25,360 nt of DNA from JBHPCZ01 sp042573625 (GCA_042573625.1 JBHPCZ010000042.1:1-25360); one strand, 5' to 3'. Counted from the stretch's first letter, positions 14,861-24,305 are shown. Numbers and translations: made by a program. The notes: generated from the sequence alone by a model not told the origin.

Positions 14861-16399
14861 TCAAGACGGTTTTTTCGGAACAGCGCAGCTGTTCGGCAGT
14901 CGGGGTGTAAATCTCACCGGGCCGAATGTAATGGGTCTTCGAATATTTTTAGCAATGGCTTCGAGCATTCCCTTAAAAATCAGTTCATGAAACGGATAGA
15001 GCGTATACCAGTAAATCATACCGCCCAGACCGCGAGGTACAAATTTGGATAGCATTTTCAACTCGGTTTGGCCATTTTCCATCGGGCGGATGTCAATCTC
15101 CATCAGCGCCTCACCGGGCAGTTTCATCTCGGCCAGCAAAACCAGTTTATGCGGCGGTTCGATTTCTGACACCCGCCAGAAATCAAGGGCGTCGCCGACC
15201 ATCAGCTCGGAGGGGTGTCGGCGTCCCCGCCTCAACCCTACCCCGCCTGCGATCCGGTCGATTTCGCCGCGAAGCCGCCACAGCAGGTTGCCGTAATACC
15301 ATCCGGTGTCACCGCCAATCCTTCCTATGGGCGCCCAGACGTCTTCCGGTGTCGCTTGCAAGACAACCTTGTAGCCGCAGCGCAGGATCGTTCCGCCGGT
15401 GTACTCCGCATCCCCGCAGTAGGCCCATTCCGGCGGTAGCAGACACCCGGCGTCGGACCAGCACGTTTCTACGGATCGATCGCCGATTTTTTGGAGGGCT
15501 TTTCGAATGGTTTCGCGACAGCTCGAGGGTTGCAGCGGAATAATGCGGCGGATCCGGTCATCCTTGCATACAACGGGCACACTCAGACCTTCGGTCAGCG
15601 GCATGGCAATGGCCGAGGGTACCGGTGTGACCAGATGTATCCAGTACGCGCTCAGCTTGGGCGTCAGCACCGGCACGGGAATGATCCATCGCTTGGGGAG
15701 ACGTGCTTCCTCAGCGTAGATGTCGATGATCTGTCTGTAGGCAAGAACCTCGTTGTCACCGATGTCAAATGTTTGGCCTAAAACGTCATCATTTTCCAGG
15801 CACCCCTGCAAATAGGTCAGCACGCTGGATATGGAAATGGGTTGACAGGGCGAGGACACCCATTTCGGCGTTATCATGACCGGCAACCGTTCCACCAGAT
15901 AGCGGAGTATTTCAAAAGAGGCGCTGCCCGATCCCAGAATCATGGCGGCGCGAAGGACGGTTGTCGGCACCGGTCCGGACTGGAGGATATCCCCGACTTC
16001 GTGGCGGGAGCGCAGATGGTCGCTCATTTCAGGATGGGTGATGTCGCCGAGCCCACCCAGATAGATAATCCGTTCCAGACCCTGATCCGCGCCAGCTTTC
16101 ACCATGTTTTGTGCCGATTTTCTATCCGCTTCGGCAAATTTCTTGTCCTGGGCGATCATGGAGTGGACCAGGTAATAGGCCGCCCGGCAGCCTTTTGCCG
16201 CTCGATTCAAGGATTCCAGATTCAGAACATCCCCTTCGGCCAGTTCCACCATGGGATGATCCGCCCACGGGCGAGATGCTAATTTGGATAGAGAGCGCCC
16301 CATGGCTTTGACGCGGTACCCGTCTGCAAGAAGGCGCGGTACGAGACGGCCGCCGACATATCCGGTTGCGCCGGTAACAAGAACGGCATCTTTATACAT
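14861..16399 (-). CDS. SDR-family NAD(P)-binding protein fused to DUF2867
   Basis: The 512-residue product has two parts. Residues 1-300 are an atypical short-chain dehydrogenase-like Rossmann fold of the NAD(P)H-binding type: glycine motif VTGATGYVGG (8-17), AYYLVHSM in the expected strand, and TTVLRAAMILG. There is no clear YxxxK catalytic pair, so a binding or isomerase-like role is possible. Residues 335-495 (GGTILRCGYKVVLQATPEDVW, WYYGNLLWRLRGEIDRI, and the C-terminal GGMIYWYTLYPFHELIF) match DUF2867, a SRPBCC-like C-terminal extension commonly fused to this SDR type. The ATG at 16399 has GGAGA upstream. The divergent 146-base spacer to the FAD gene must hold both promoters. Function is unknown beyond cofactor binding. 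Confidence 0.87.
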   Translation of the reverse strand: MYKDAVLVTGATGYVGGRLVPRLLADGYRVKAMGRSLSKLASRPWADHPMVELAEGDVLNLESLNRAAKGCRAAYYLVHSMIAQDKKFAEADRKSAQNMVKAGADQGLERIIYLGGLGDITHPEMSDHLRSRHEVGDILQSGPVPTTVLRAAMILGSGSASFEILRYLVERLPVMITPKWVSSPCQPISISSVLTYLQGCLENDDVLGQTFDIGDNEVLAYRQIIDIYAEEARLPKRWIIPVPVLTPKLSAYWIHLVTPVPSAIAMPLTEGLSVPVVCKDDRIRRIIPLQPSSCRETIRKALQKIGDRSVETCWSDAGCLLPPEWAYCGDAEYTGGTILRCGYKVVLQATPEDVWAPIGRIGGDTGWYYGNLLWRLRGEIDRIAGGVGLRRGRRHPSELMVGDALDFWRVSEIEPPHKLVLLAEMKLPGEALMEIDIRPMENGQTELKMLSKFVPRGLGGMIYWYTLYPFHELIFKGMLEAIAKNIRRPITFGPVRFTPRLPNSCAVPKKPS

Positions 16400-16545
16400 G
16401 TACAGTCTCCATCTTCGAATAAATATGTCTACTCATTAGCATAAAGAAACCGACCGAGCAAACGGCAGTTTCGCGGCTTGCAAAACAGCCCAAAAAATGC
16501 ATAAATAAGTGTTCGGAATCCAACGGTATAAAAGGCTCAGGGGAA

Positions 16546-18405
16546 ATGACCATGGAACATCATATCGCAATTATCGGTGTGGGGCCACGGGGCACCTATT
16601 GCTTTCGCAGATTGTCCCTTTATCTGAAAAAGCATCCGCTTAAATGCCGGGTTAACATCCACCTCGTTGAAAAATCAGGAAAATTCGGTGGCGGCGGTAT
16701 TCACTCCACCACACAGCCGGACTATTTACTCTTAAACACCATCGGCACCCAGATTACTGCTTTTGGTGACGATGACCCGGAAGCGCGTTCTTCAGAAGCC
16801 AGAAGGACCCTTCACGGATATCTGGCGGAAAAGGGTTTTGACATCGGCCCCAATGATTACCCCTCCCGGGCGCAGCATGGCCGGTATCTTGCCGACATGG
16901 TGAACTGGACAGAGACGAACCTGCCGCCGGGCGTCGCTGTTCACCGGCACACGGCTACGGCCATCGATATTGAACCCGAACCGATTGCCGATCAGCACGT
17001 TGTTCTCGACAACGGCAGTTCCGTTCCTGCTGGAGAGATTCTGCTGCTGACCGGGCACGCCAAAAACCGGATTGCACCCGGCTCCGGGCCTGAAGCCTGG
17101 GCGGTGTTTGCCGAAAACCAGCAAAAGAAGGGCCGTCGCAGCAGCTACGTCCATCTGGTTTATCCCATCGATGAAAAGACACGGCACATCGACCCCGGAG
17201 ATGGGGTGTATGTCATCGGCATGGGTCTGACCGCCATAGATGTGGTCAAAACGTTAACGGTCGGGAGAGGCGGCAAATTCGAAAACGGCGGATATACGCC
17301 GAGCGGGAACGAGCCTTTTGTCATCTTAGGGTCCCGGTTGGGTCTCCCCTATTCGGCCAGGGCTCATAATCAGAAGACCGATCAGTATAAAGGTAAAATA
17401 CTCACGCCTGAAAAGGTTTTAAAACTGAAAGCGCAAAAGACCAAAGTCGATTTCGAAAAAGACCTGATGCCGCTCATCATCCGGGAAATGGAGGTTGTCT
17501 ATTACACGACCCTTAAGGGGCAACAGATGGGAGAGCAGCTCCTGGGATGCGCTTCCGATGACGCACGGGAGCGGGTGATCATGGAAAATGTTGCGCCGGA
17601 AGACCGGTTTTTCTGGGCGGATCTTGAAAATCCATTCAGGGATATCGAATCACAGACACCGCTCGGTCAACCCTGGTTTTCTTCAATGGCGGAATATTCC
17701 CGTTATGTCACGGATTATATCCGTCAAGACATCAGAGAAGCGGAAAAGGGCAACTTGAGCAGCCCTTTGAAAACAGCTGTGGATTCGGTATTGCGGGATT
17801 TGCGGGACACGCTGCGGCTGGTGGTCGACCGGGGCGGACTGACCGCCAGTTCTCACCGCTACCTCGACAAGGTGTTCAACCGTGCCAACAATCGTATCGC
17901 CGTGGGCCCCCCGGTGTCGAGCACGAAAGAGTTGCTGATCCTGGCGGAAATGGGGATCGTTTCCTTTTCCGGTCCGATGCCCAAGTTGACCATGAAAGCG
18001 GACACCGGCGAATTTTTTATTGAAAGCGATCAGGTGGCAGGGTCCGGCCGGCCGGTGCAGCATGTACTCAACGGCCGAATCCACAGTGTGGACAATAAGA
18101 ACGACGACTCGCCGTTGATTCAAAGCCTGTTCAAACGGGGCATGATACGAAATTTTGTCAATGCGGACGAGACGGGCGCTTACGAACTCGGCGGTTTGGA
18201 TGTGACCGATGATTTCAACATTATCGGCGCCAACGGCAAACCCCACCCCCATGTCTGCGCCATCGGTATTCCGGTGGAGGGAAAATTCTGGTTCAATGCG
18301 TCAGACGCCCGACCCGACGTAAACTCCAACGCCATTGCCCAGTTGAGCCGATGGGCCGAAGATGCGGTGTCTCGTTTGAAATCCAAAGAAGAAGCGGCGT
18401 CATAG
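16546..18405 (+). CDS. FAD/NAD(P)-binding protein (PF13454 type)
   Basis: The 619-residue product has an N-terminal dinucleotide-binding motif (IAIIGVGPRGTYCFRRL, residues 7-23), followed by the family signature FGGGGIHSTTQPDYLLLNT. A second glycine motif, VYVIGMGLTAIDVVKTL (about 221-237), marks the NAD(P)-binding part. It therefore resembles the FAD-NAD(P)-binding proteins of PF13454, which are related in fold to flavin monooxygenases. The C-terminal half (GLDVTDDFNIIGANGKPHPH and AIGIPVEGKFWFN) is typical of the long members. No substrate is known for this group. AGGGGA lies right before ATG 16546; the second ATG at 16552 has better spacing and may be the true start. The gene stands alone between two minus-strand units. 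Confidence 0.87.
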   Translation: MTMEHHIAIIGVGPRGTYCFRRLSLYLKKHPLKCRVNIHLVEKSGKFGGGGIHSTTQPDYLLLNTIGTQITAFGDDDPEARSSEARRTLHGYLAEKGFDIGPNDYPSRAQHGRYLADMVNWTETNLPPGVAVHRHTATAIDIEPEPIADQHVVLDNGSSVPAGEILLLTGHAKNRIAPGSGPEAWAVFAENQQKKGRRSSYVHLVYPIDEKTRHIDPGDGVYVIGMGLTAIDVVKTLTVGRGGKFENGGYTPSGNEPFVILGSRLGLPYSARAHNQKTDQYKGKILTPEKVLKLKAQKTKVDFEKDLMPLIIREMEVVYYTTLKGQQMGEQLLGCASDDARERVIMENVAPEDRFFWADLENPFRDIESQTPLGQPWFSSMAEYSRYVTDYIRQDIREAEKGNLSSPLKTAVDSVLRDLRDTLRLVVDRGGLTASSHRYLDKVFNRANNRIAVGPPVSSTKELLILAEMGIVSFSGPMPKLTMKADTGEFFIESDQVAGSGRPVQHVLNGRIHSVDNKNDDSPLIQSLFKRGMIRNFVNADETGAYELGGLDVTDDFNIIGANGKPHPHVCAIGIPVEGKFWFNASDARPDVNSNAIAQLSRWAEDAVSRLKSKEEAAS

Positions 18406-18461
18406 TTTGTGCACTATAGATTTGACGAACAGGGCCGTCAGGAGTTCTCTATCTTTTTGTT

Positions 18462-19355
18462 TTATTTTTCCAGGCGCTTTTTTAATTTTAACACCGCGAG
18501 CTCTTTGGCTTTTGCCTCCACCTCAATTGTAACATCCAGGTTCAGCCAGCAATCCGGAAAGTCTCTCGGATCGATATAATCATGGTGTTTGTTCGTGGCC
18601 TTGCCTTCCCACCCGTTCAAAGGGCTGGACAAATGAAAAAGCGGTTCGCGGTTCCAGGTCTGCATCGCCAGTTCAGTTGTTTTTTCGATACTCATTCCAT
18701 CGGGTAAACAGCGGTGGTGGTGGACATCATACACCAGGGGCATGCCTGTCTCCACGCATACGGGCAAAAGATCTTTCGGGGTATACACCCGGTCGTCGTT
18801 TTCCAGGGTCAGACGGGTTCGAACTGAATCGGGCAGCTTTTTGATCTGTGACACGAGCCGTTGCAAGGCCTCGGTTTTGTTTCCATACCCACCACCGCCG
18901 TGAATGTTGATCACGTCGGCGTTGATCCATTCGGCTACCTCTGCCTGGTATTGCAGTTCTTCGATAGATCTTCGGGTCACATCTTCGCTGGGTGAAGACA
19001 ATAAAATGAACTGGTCCGGGTGAAAGGTGGTTCTGAGGTCGTTTTTTCTGGAAAACGCACCACACTCTCGAAACGTATCTATGATTTTTCGATAATGGGG
19101 AAGTTCTTCAATCTTGTAACCGACATCAGGATGGGTTTTCAGCGGCAGGATCTGGCTGTTGACCCGAAAATCCTTAATGCCCTGTCGATTGCAGAATATT
19201 AAAGCGTCAAGAAGAGATTGCGCGTTGTGGCCGCAAATTTCTGAAATATTATGCAATTGTTTTTTTCGATCAAATTGGCTTAAATATTTGGCCGTGGTTC
19301 TCCGGAATTTAATCGGTTCTTTTCTGAAAATACAGCACAGGCCGAATCGAATCAT
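18462..19355 (-). CDS. uvsE: UV damage endonuclease UvsE/UvdE
   Basis: UvsE nicks DNA 5' to UV photoproducts and other lesions, starting an alternative excision repair without UvrABC. The 297-residue product is the bacterial length. It shows the TIM-barrel signatures: N-terminal MIRFGLCCIF, TFHPDQFILLSSP, VINIHGGGGYGNK, LTLENDDRVYTPKDLLPVC and PLVYDVHHHRC, which supply the metal-binding His, Glu and Asp residues. The C-terminal region has HLSSPLNGW and HHDYIDP. The start codon lies 2 bases after the stop of the 1063-residue gene, with only a weak ribosome binding site (GAAAAAAG), so translation is likely coupled. That places it in one transcript with a PHP-like membrane protein. Confidence 0.93.
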   Translation of the reverse strand: MIRFGLCCIFRKEPIKFRRTTAKYLSQFDRKKQLHNISEICGHNAQSLLDALIFCNRQGIKDFRVNSQILPLKTHPDVGYKIEELPHYRKIIDTFRECGAFSRKNDLRTTFHPDQFILLSSPSEDVTRRSIEELQYQAEVAEWINADVINIHGGGGYGNKTEALQRLVSQIKKLPDSVRTRLTLENDDRVYTPKDLLPVCVETGMPLVYDVHHHRCLPDGMSIEKTTELAMQTWNREPLFHLSSPLNGWEGKATNKHHDYIDPRDFPDCWLNLDVTIEVEAKAKELAVLKLKKRLEK

Positions 19356-19357
19356 TT

Positions 19358-22300
19358 TTAACTTTTTTCAGGGTAGTGGTCTCGCTTCTCCATCACACAG
19401 GCAGGATCAAGCGGACGGGTCAATTCGGCGGTTGTCTCAAGTGCCGAATCGATTGCGATCGGAGGTGAAATTTCTGAGCTGTCAGAGCCATCGCGTCCGT
19501 TTTCGGTATTCGCGTTGCCGAATTCTTGATCGAGCACCAGGCGCTTGATGTCCTCGAGGTACCCCTCGTATCGCGTGAGATAAAACGACAGGGGACGTTG
19601 AAAGTTGGTTCCCAGAATGTTGTCGATAAACATCAGGCTGATTTCACGGTGCCGTTGAAGGGTGAACTGGGAAGTCAGAAGGATGTATCGCTCATCTTCA
19701 GAAAGCGTATTCGAGAATTGTTTCAACGCGCTTCGGGAACGCGGTTGATACATCCAGAAGTACAGCATATCCAGCGCATGGATCATAATGACTTTTTCCA
19801 GGTCTTCCGCCTCTGTATTCGCTCTTTTCCTTGTGTTGGGCGAGTGTTCCAGGATCTTGAAGGTCTGCACGTCCGGGTAGAGCAATTCCAGTTGGGCATA
19901 AATATCAAAAAGCTCTCTGAATTTGTTTTGATATTCATGAAAGCGCATCCGGATATTATTGTACCGGTCGGCTGTTCCTTCGATGAAACCGGCAACAAAA
20001 TCCGACGCGGCCTTGGAGATGATCGCCGCCCACTTTTGCAGGATATCGTTGACGCCCGTGGTTCCGGAAAGGGTCAGAATGCCGCCGATGACGGAATTCA
20101 GCGCCACGGCGATGGGAATCGACAGGATGCTGCGGAAGAAGTTACCGTAAACCGCGCCTTTGGGTAATCCCCGGAAAATATTGTGGCTGGACAGATACAT
20201 ACCGTTGGCCAGCGCCATAAATGTATACAGCAGCACCGGATGGGTTTCCGTTGTGATGCCGAACCCCCGGTTCAGCAGAACGGTTTTTACCACATAATCC
20301 AGCAGCGGCACGGAGAATCCGGTGAAGAGCAGGGAGTCCGTGATGCGCGTCCAGCTGATGTAGTCATTCCAGTGCAAGAGCGGCGAACGACGAAAGCCGC
20401 CGCCACCGAGAACGGATTGAAGAATATTGCGCAATCCGGTAATTCCGAACCAGATAAACGCCCCTAAATAGGCCAATACCCACCAGTCTTTGGTCAAGGC
20501 AAAGGTCAGAAACGCCGGAATAAATCCGACGATCACCTTGAGGACGTTTTTAAGGTTGGAGTTTAGATATCTCCAGGAAAATCGCTGGCGGCTTTCACGG
20601 TGTTCCGGCGGTTTTAGATAGAGGCCATTGATAATTTTCTTTTGAGCACCGCCCAGGGTGATGATATTGCCGGGATGGGCCATTCGGGTGGAGGCGGCCT
20701 GGACCTGCCAGCCTTCCCGGCGCGATTCCCCCGGCCCGTTGAAAGCGGGCAGAATCGTTGAAAGGCCTTCGAGTATCTTGCCAAAGGGCCTGTCGTTTTT
20801 TTGTGGAACATAAATCGTGTATTTGTAAGCGTCGATTCTGATGGGAATGGTTTCGCGAAGATCCGCAGCGCAATCCCGTCGAACCTGTTGCTGCGCACTT
20901 TTCGGCAGCGTTTCCAGGATTACCAGACCCATTCCGTGAACCTTGGGGGATCTGCCCGTGGAGTCGCTTCCGATTCGCGCTTTGAGGGGTTTTCCCTTGT
21001 AATAGGACTTTAACATATCGATATCATAAAGAATCGTGATCAGCTTATCTATCTGCTGGGTATTGACCGAGGCTTCCGATCGCTTGAGTCGCTCAATGAT
21101 TTCTCGAATGATTTGTTTCAAACGTATCGCGCTGCCTTTGTTGATCGCTTCCTGCAATCGGCTGATCTCGGCAATATGGGCGGTCTTCCCTGTGGCATGA
21201 TCTTTAAGATTGAAGATCTCGAGGCGGGTGATCATTCCCTGGCAGTCGTAAAGAATTTCTAAAACTTCCTCGGCTTTCAGATGGGTCAAATTCAGGGTTG
21301 CCCGATATCCGGTGTGAAGACCGGCAAGCCGTCCTAAAATTTCAAGCGGAGACAGTCTCAACAGTTCCGGAGCATCGGGAAGATCGACCGGCACATCGGG
21401 ATAACTGATTTCAAGGTTTTTTTCAGGCTCCAGATAGGCGTCGATGACGGATTCGAGATCCAGCCTGTTCATCGATTCAATCCAGCGGGAAATTTCGCTG
21501 CATCGTTCGGGGCTTGCCGAGGTAAATTCCGACCGCAATCGTTCGGTCTTTGCCTTCAGGACTTTTAGCATCTGGTTGTGGATAAATTTCGCCAGATGCA
21601 ATCTCGACATCTGACCGATGCCCACAAACGTCAAAAATTCTTGCTTATTGATCGGCGGCAGCTCTATTCCATAGGTCTGATTGATTTCAAGTCTGTGGCT
21701 GTCGTTAAATTTTTGTAACAGCGCCGGGACATATTTCTGCTGGTACAACGAAACCTTTCGGCCGAGTTCCATGGTCTCCATGACAGGCAATTCAGCAAGA
21801 AAGCAGAGGAATGCCTGCGCATCGGCAAATCCCCGGGGAACCCAGATCAGTTGCACGTATTTGTCGCGAAAGCGTGCGTAAAATTCGATACCGATTCGAA
21901 CGTCGATGTCCAGAATTCTGGCGGCTTCAATAAGCTCTGCCGCAAACCGCGGTTCGATGTAGTTGTAGTGGATTACCCGTAGACGCCGGATGCCTTTTAT
22001 CCAGGCGTCCATGATAAGATGGGTGGATGACTTGCGCCCCTTGGTGTTGGCGTCATGTACGTGATCGTCGAAGGCAATTTGATTCCACTCTTCGGGCATT
22101 TCCAGCAGATGGTAGCGCTTCAGCTGCCGACGCACAATGCGCGGTTTCCCCGAGGCCGTTGTTCGGAAGTCGTGGGCCAGTTGAAGCTGCTTTCGATAAT
22201 CGCCATGAGCCCGCACCAGGTCCTTCATGATTTGCATCAACACCCTGGCAGTGTTTTTGGGCATCGGGCCTTCGGCCGTGTCCAGTATCTCACTGCGCAG

Positions 22301-22549
22301 GGAACGCAGGGCATTGACTCGGTCTTCCATTCCGCCGACCTCCAGGGAACTCAGCAGATGGGCAATTGAATAGGCGATGCGGAACCCCCGGGTTTCAGTC
22401 ATCTCTTTAATGCCGTGGGAGTGAAAATATGGATAGTAAAAACGGCGGGCGTATTTGGTGCTGTTTTTTCCGCGAAGAACGTCGTTGACGATCCGGATCA
22501 GTTCGTGGTCGCGCTTGTCAAAAAGAAACCTGGAGACGTTGTTTTTCAT
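19358..22549 (-). CDS. Large PHP-like membrane protein of unknown function
   Basis: No characterised homologue is recognised for this 1063-residue product. Residues 155-330 or so resemble a PHP phosphoesterase domain: FDDHVHDANTKG (HxH motif), AAELIEAARILDIDVRIGIEF and SRLHLAKFI, which parallels the GRPHxAxA segment of TrpH-like PHP proteins. However, the expected TDH motif appears as VIHYN, so metal binding may be altered. LEIFNLKDHATG (about 445) may be the later PHP motif. A helical region follows. Residues 667-830 hold several membrane segments (VIVGFIPAFLTFAL, WWVLAYLGAFIWFGIT, LLYTFMALANGMYL, SILSIPIAVALNSVIGGIL). The end is soluble and charged. It lies directly upstream of uvsE, 2 bases apart. 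No strong ribosome binding site precedes the ATG. Confidence 0.85.
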   Translation of the reverse strand: MKNNVSRFLFDKRDHELIRIVNDVLRGKNSTKYARRFYYPYFHSHGIKEMTETRGFRIAYSIAHLLSSLEVGGMEDRVNALRSLRSEILDTAEGPMPKNTARVLMQIMKDLVRAHGDYRKQLQLAHDFRTTASGKPRIVRRQLKRYHLLEMPEEWNQIAFDDHVHDANTKGRKSSTHLIMDAWIKGIRRLRVIHYNYIEPRFAAELIEAARILDIDVRIGIEFYARFRDKYVQLIWVPRGFADAQAFLCFLAELPVMETMELGRKVSLYQQKYVPALLQKFNDSHRLEINQTYGIELPPINKQEFLTFVGIGQMSRLHLAKFIHNQMLKVLKAKTERLRSEFTSASPERCSEISRWIESMNRLDLESVIDAYLEPEKNLEISYPDVPVDLPDAPELLRLSPLEILGRLAGLHTGYRATLNLTHLKAEEVLEILYDCQGMITRLEIFNLKDHATGKTAHIAEISRLQEAINKGSAIRLKQIIREIIERLKRSEASVNTQQIDKLITILYDIDMLKSYYKGKPLKARIGSDSTGRSPKVHGMGLVILETLPKSAQQQVRRDCAADLRETIPIRIDAYKYTIYVPQKNDRPFGKILEGLSTILPAFNGPGESRREGWQVQAASTRMAHPGNIITLGGAQKKIINGLYLKPPEHRESRQRFSWRYLNSNLKNVLKVIVGFIPAFLTFALTKDWWVLAYLGAFIWFGITGLRNILQSVLGGGGFRRSPLLHWNDYISWTRITDSLLFTGFSVPLLDYVVKTVLLNRGFGITTETHPVLLYTFMALANGMYLSSHNIFRGLPKGAVYGNFFRSILSIPIAVALNSVIGGILTLSGTTGVNDILQKWAAIISKAASDFVAGFIEGTADRYNNIRMRFHEYQNKFRELFDIYAQLELLYPDVQTFKILEHSPNTRKRANTEAEDLEKVIMIHALDMLYFWMYQPRSRSALKQFSNTLSEDERYILLTSQFTLQRHREISLMFIDNILGTNFQRPLSFYLTRYEGYLEDIKRLVLDQEFGNANTENGRDGSDSSEISPPIAIDSALETTAELTRPLDPACVMEKRDHYPEKS

Positions 22550-22972
22550 AAAGATGGTAATGGGCCGAAGCCGCTTGCCGAGCTGTCACTGTCGCCGCGG
22601 CTAAGTTAATTATATTCAGTTTGCTGGAATTCAGCATCGTACAAGGATAATACCCGCCAGAAGCCATCTTAAAAATAGCAGATCACATTCAATGGCACAG
22701 CCTCGGCCGACGAAGCAGCCATTGGGCCTCAGGTGCAATTTTGAGATGGTTTTTAATATAACAATAAACCGTCATTATTAAAAGAAAAAATTGGTTCTAT
22801 TCCATATTGGACCCATCTTTGAGCAGTCCCCGTATTCAAGCGGTCTTTTGGGAGTCTTTTCCATATCGATCCCGTCTGCAATGTGCGCCTGTATTCTTCC
22901 TTGTTGAATTCTCTGTTTCCGGACTTAAATTACAATTTAATGAGAACCAATAAAACGGAAAAGGTGAAACAA
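22550..22972. other. Divergent intergenic region
   Basis: This 423-base spacer lies between the minus-strand PHP-like gene and the plus-strand methyltransferase gene. It carries a nested hairpin at 22664-22754 and a small TGCTG/CAGCA dyad around 22622-22636. The stretch 22755-22960 is AT-rich with no clear promoter. An in-frame extension of the methyltransferase reaches back to 22883 but has no start signal. Confidence 0.6.
22664..22754 (+). ncRNA. Candidate structured RNA or terminator-like nested hairpin
   Basis: The outer arms CCATCTTAAAA (22664-22674) and TTTTGAGATGG (22739-22749) pair over 11 bases with one G-U, and TTTTT follows at 22750-22754. Inside, CAATGGC (22690-22696) pairs perfectly with GCCATTG (22718-22724). 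On the plus strand this gives a two-level stem ending in a U-tract, as in a small RNA with its own terminator, or a leader element 220 bases before the methyltransferase gene. No known RNA family is recognised, and a decayed palindromic repeat is an alternative. Confidence 0.3.
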
Positions 22973-24181
22973 ATGAAAAAAATCAATCCAGAATCACTGG
23001 CCAACATAAAATTCGAGATGCGGTGGACAAGCTTTGGCGTAACGCACACGGAAATTTATGAAGCGCAAGGTTTCAACATGTGGCGGGACTGCCTGCCTGA
23101 GACCTTGCTCAAGGAACTTGCGGGAAAGACCGTTGGTGAAACGATGACCGCCCATTTTGAACCGGGTGTTATCACTTCAACGTACGACCCTCGGGAAACA
23201 TTTGTTGTCAAACGCAACCAGTTTAATCAGCATTTTATGCCGGGCAAGACGATCGAACCCCGAATCGGTCGGTTTTACCCCAAGGGTCTGCTTAATGGGG
23301 TAGCCGGCGTGTTTCCGCAGAATTTTCATCCATTTCGCCTTGTGGGCATCCAAAACGGTCAACTGGAGGTCGATTTTAACCATCCACTGGCAAACGAAGA
23401 AATTCAACTTCGAACATCCATAAAAAATATCGGCACCAAGGCGGCCGAACGGGGGCGACGGTGCCATGACTGGGCCGAGATCATTGCAGACGGTCCCGGT
23501 ATGCAGGCCCGGTGGGAAAACAGGCCGACAGACTTTTTTTCAGGCGATCCGTTGAGAAGGAAAGACGAAAGTCCGGACCGAATCTTCTATGAACAACCGA
23601 GGCTGGTTCAGCATATCGATGATACCGCAATTCAGGGGGTAAAAGATCTGTACGGCCAATTTCTCAGAGACGGCATGCGGGTGCTGGATTTGATGAGCAG
23701 CTGGCAGTCCCACATTCCTTCAAATCTCCGGCTTGAAAAGCTGACCGGCCTGGGCCTCAACAGAAAAGAACTGGAAAGAAACGATGACCTGAACGATCGG
23801 GTGGTTCATGATTTGAATGACATTCCTGTTTTACCTTTTGAAACCGGGGAATTCGATGCGGTGATTTGTACGGTTTCGGTTGAGTATCTGACTCATCCTG
23901 AAACGGTTTTCAACGAGATTGGACGCATCTTACGACCGGATGGTTTGCTGATCGTGATATTTTCAAACCGCTGGTTTGCCCCGAAGGCGATCCAGATTTG
24001 GGAGGAACTCCACGATTTTGAACGGGTGGGACTCGTACTTGAATATTTTCACAAAACAGGTTGTTTTAAAAATCTGGAGACGTATTCTCTCAGAGGATTG
24101 CCAAGGCCCTGGGATGACAAGTATTTTCCCGAAAAACGCTATTCAGATCCCATATATGCTGTGTGGGGCCGTAGAGTTTAA
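22973..24181 (+). CDS. FKBP/SlyD-like domain fused to a class I methyltransferase
   Basis: The 402-residue product has two parts. Residues 55-150 or so read like an FKBP/SlyD-type peptidyl-prolyl isomerase part, most clearly in GQLEVDFNHPLANEEIQL, which parallels the VDFNHPLAG motif of that family. From about 235 a class I SAM-dependent methyltransferase follows: MRVLDLMSSWQSHIP stands where LDLGCGTG is usual, then LNDIPVLPFETGEFDAVICT (the acidic post II motif) and NEIGRILRPDGLLIVIFSNRW, typical of Methyltransf_11 proteins. The altered glycine motif may change cofactor binding. The ATG at 22973 has AAGGTGA six bases upstream, so it is chosen over in-frame starts at 22883 and 22940. Substrate unknown; a proline-containing protein target is conceivable but unproven. 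Confidence 0.85.
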   Translation: MKKINPESLANIKFEMRWTSFGVTHTEIYEAQGFNMWRDCLPETLLKELAGKTVGETMTAHFEPGVITSTYDPRETFVVKRNQFNQHFMPGKTIEPRIGRFYPKGLLNGVAGVFPQNFHPFRLVGIQNGQLEVDFNHPLANEEIQLRTSIKNIGTKAAERGRRCHDWAEIIADGPGMQARWENRPTDFFSGDPLRRKDESPDRIFYEQPRLVQHIDDTAIQGVKDLYGQFLRDGMRVLDLMSSWQSHIPSNLRLEKLTGLGLNRKELERNDDLNDRVVHDLNDIPVLPFETGEFDAVICTVSVEYLTHPETVFNEIGRILRPDGLLIVIFSNRWFAPKAIQIWEELHDFERVGLVLEYFHKTGCFKNLETYSLRGLPRPWDDKYFPEKRYSDPIYAVWGRRV

Positions 24182-24230
24182 GCAGAACTGAATAAAGGTT
24201 AAGAAAAGCGCGAACGATTTTCGCAGACTT

Positions 24231-24248
24231 GACAATTGACTGATTGTC
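24231..24248. promoter_or_regulatory. Dyad upstream of the plus-strand flavin-barrel gene
   Basis: GACAAT (24231-24236) and ATTGTC (24243-24248) are exact complements six bases apart, overlapping TTGACA, which could be a -35 element. No good -10 follows at the right distance. The dyad could be an operator, but it is short enough to arise by chance. Confidence 0.2.
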
Positions 24249-24305
24249 GCCATGTTTACAGCATGGTCAGAAAAACCATTACAAAAGCTTATTGGGGATG
24301 TTGCT

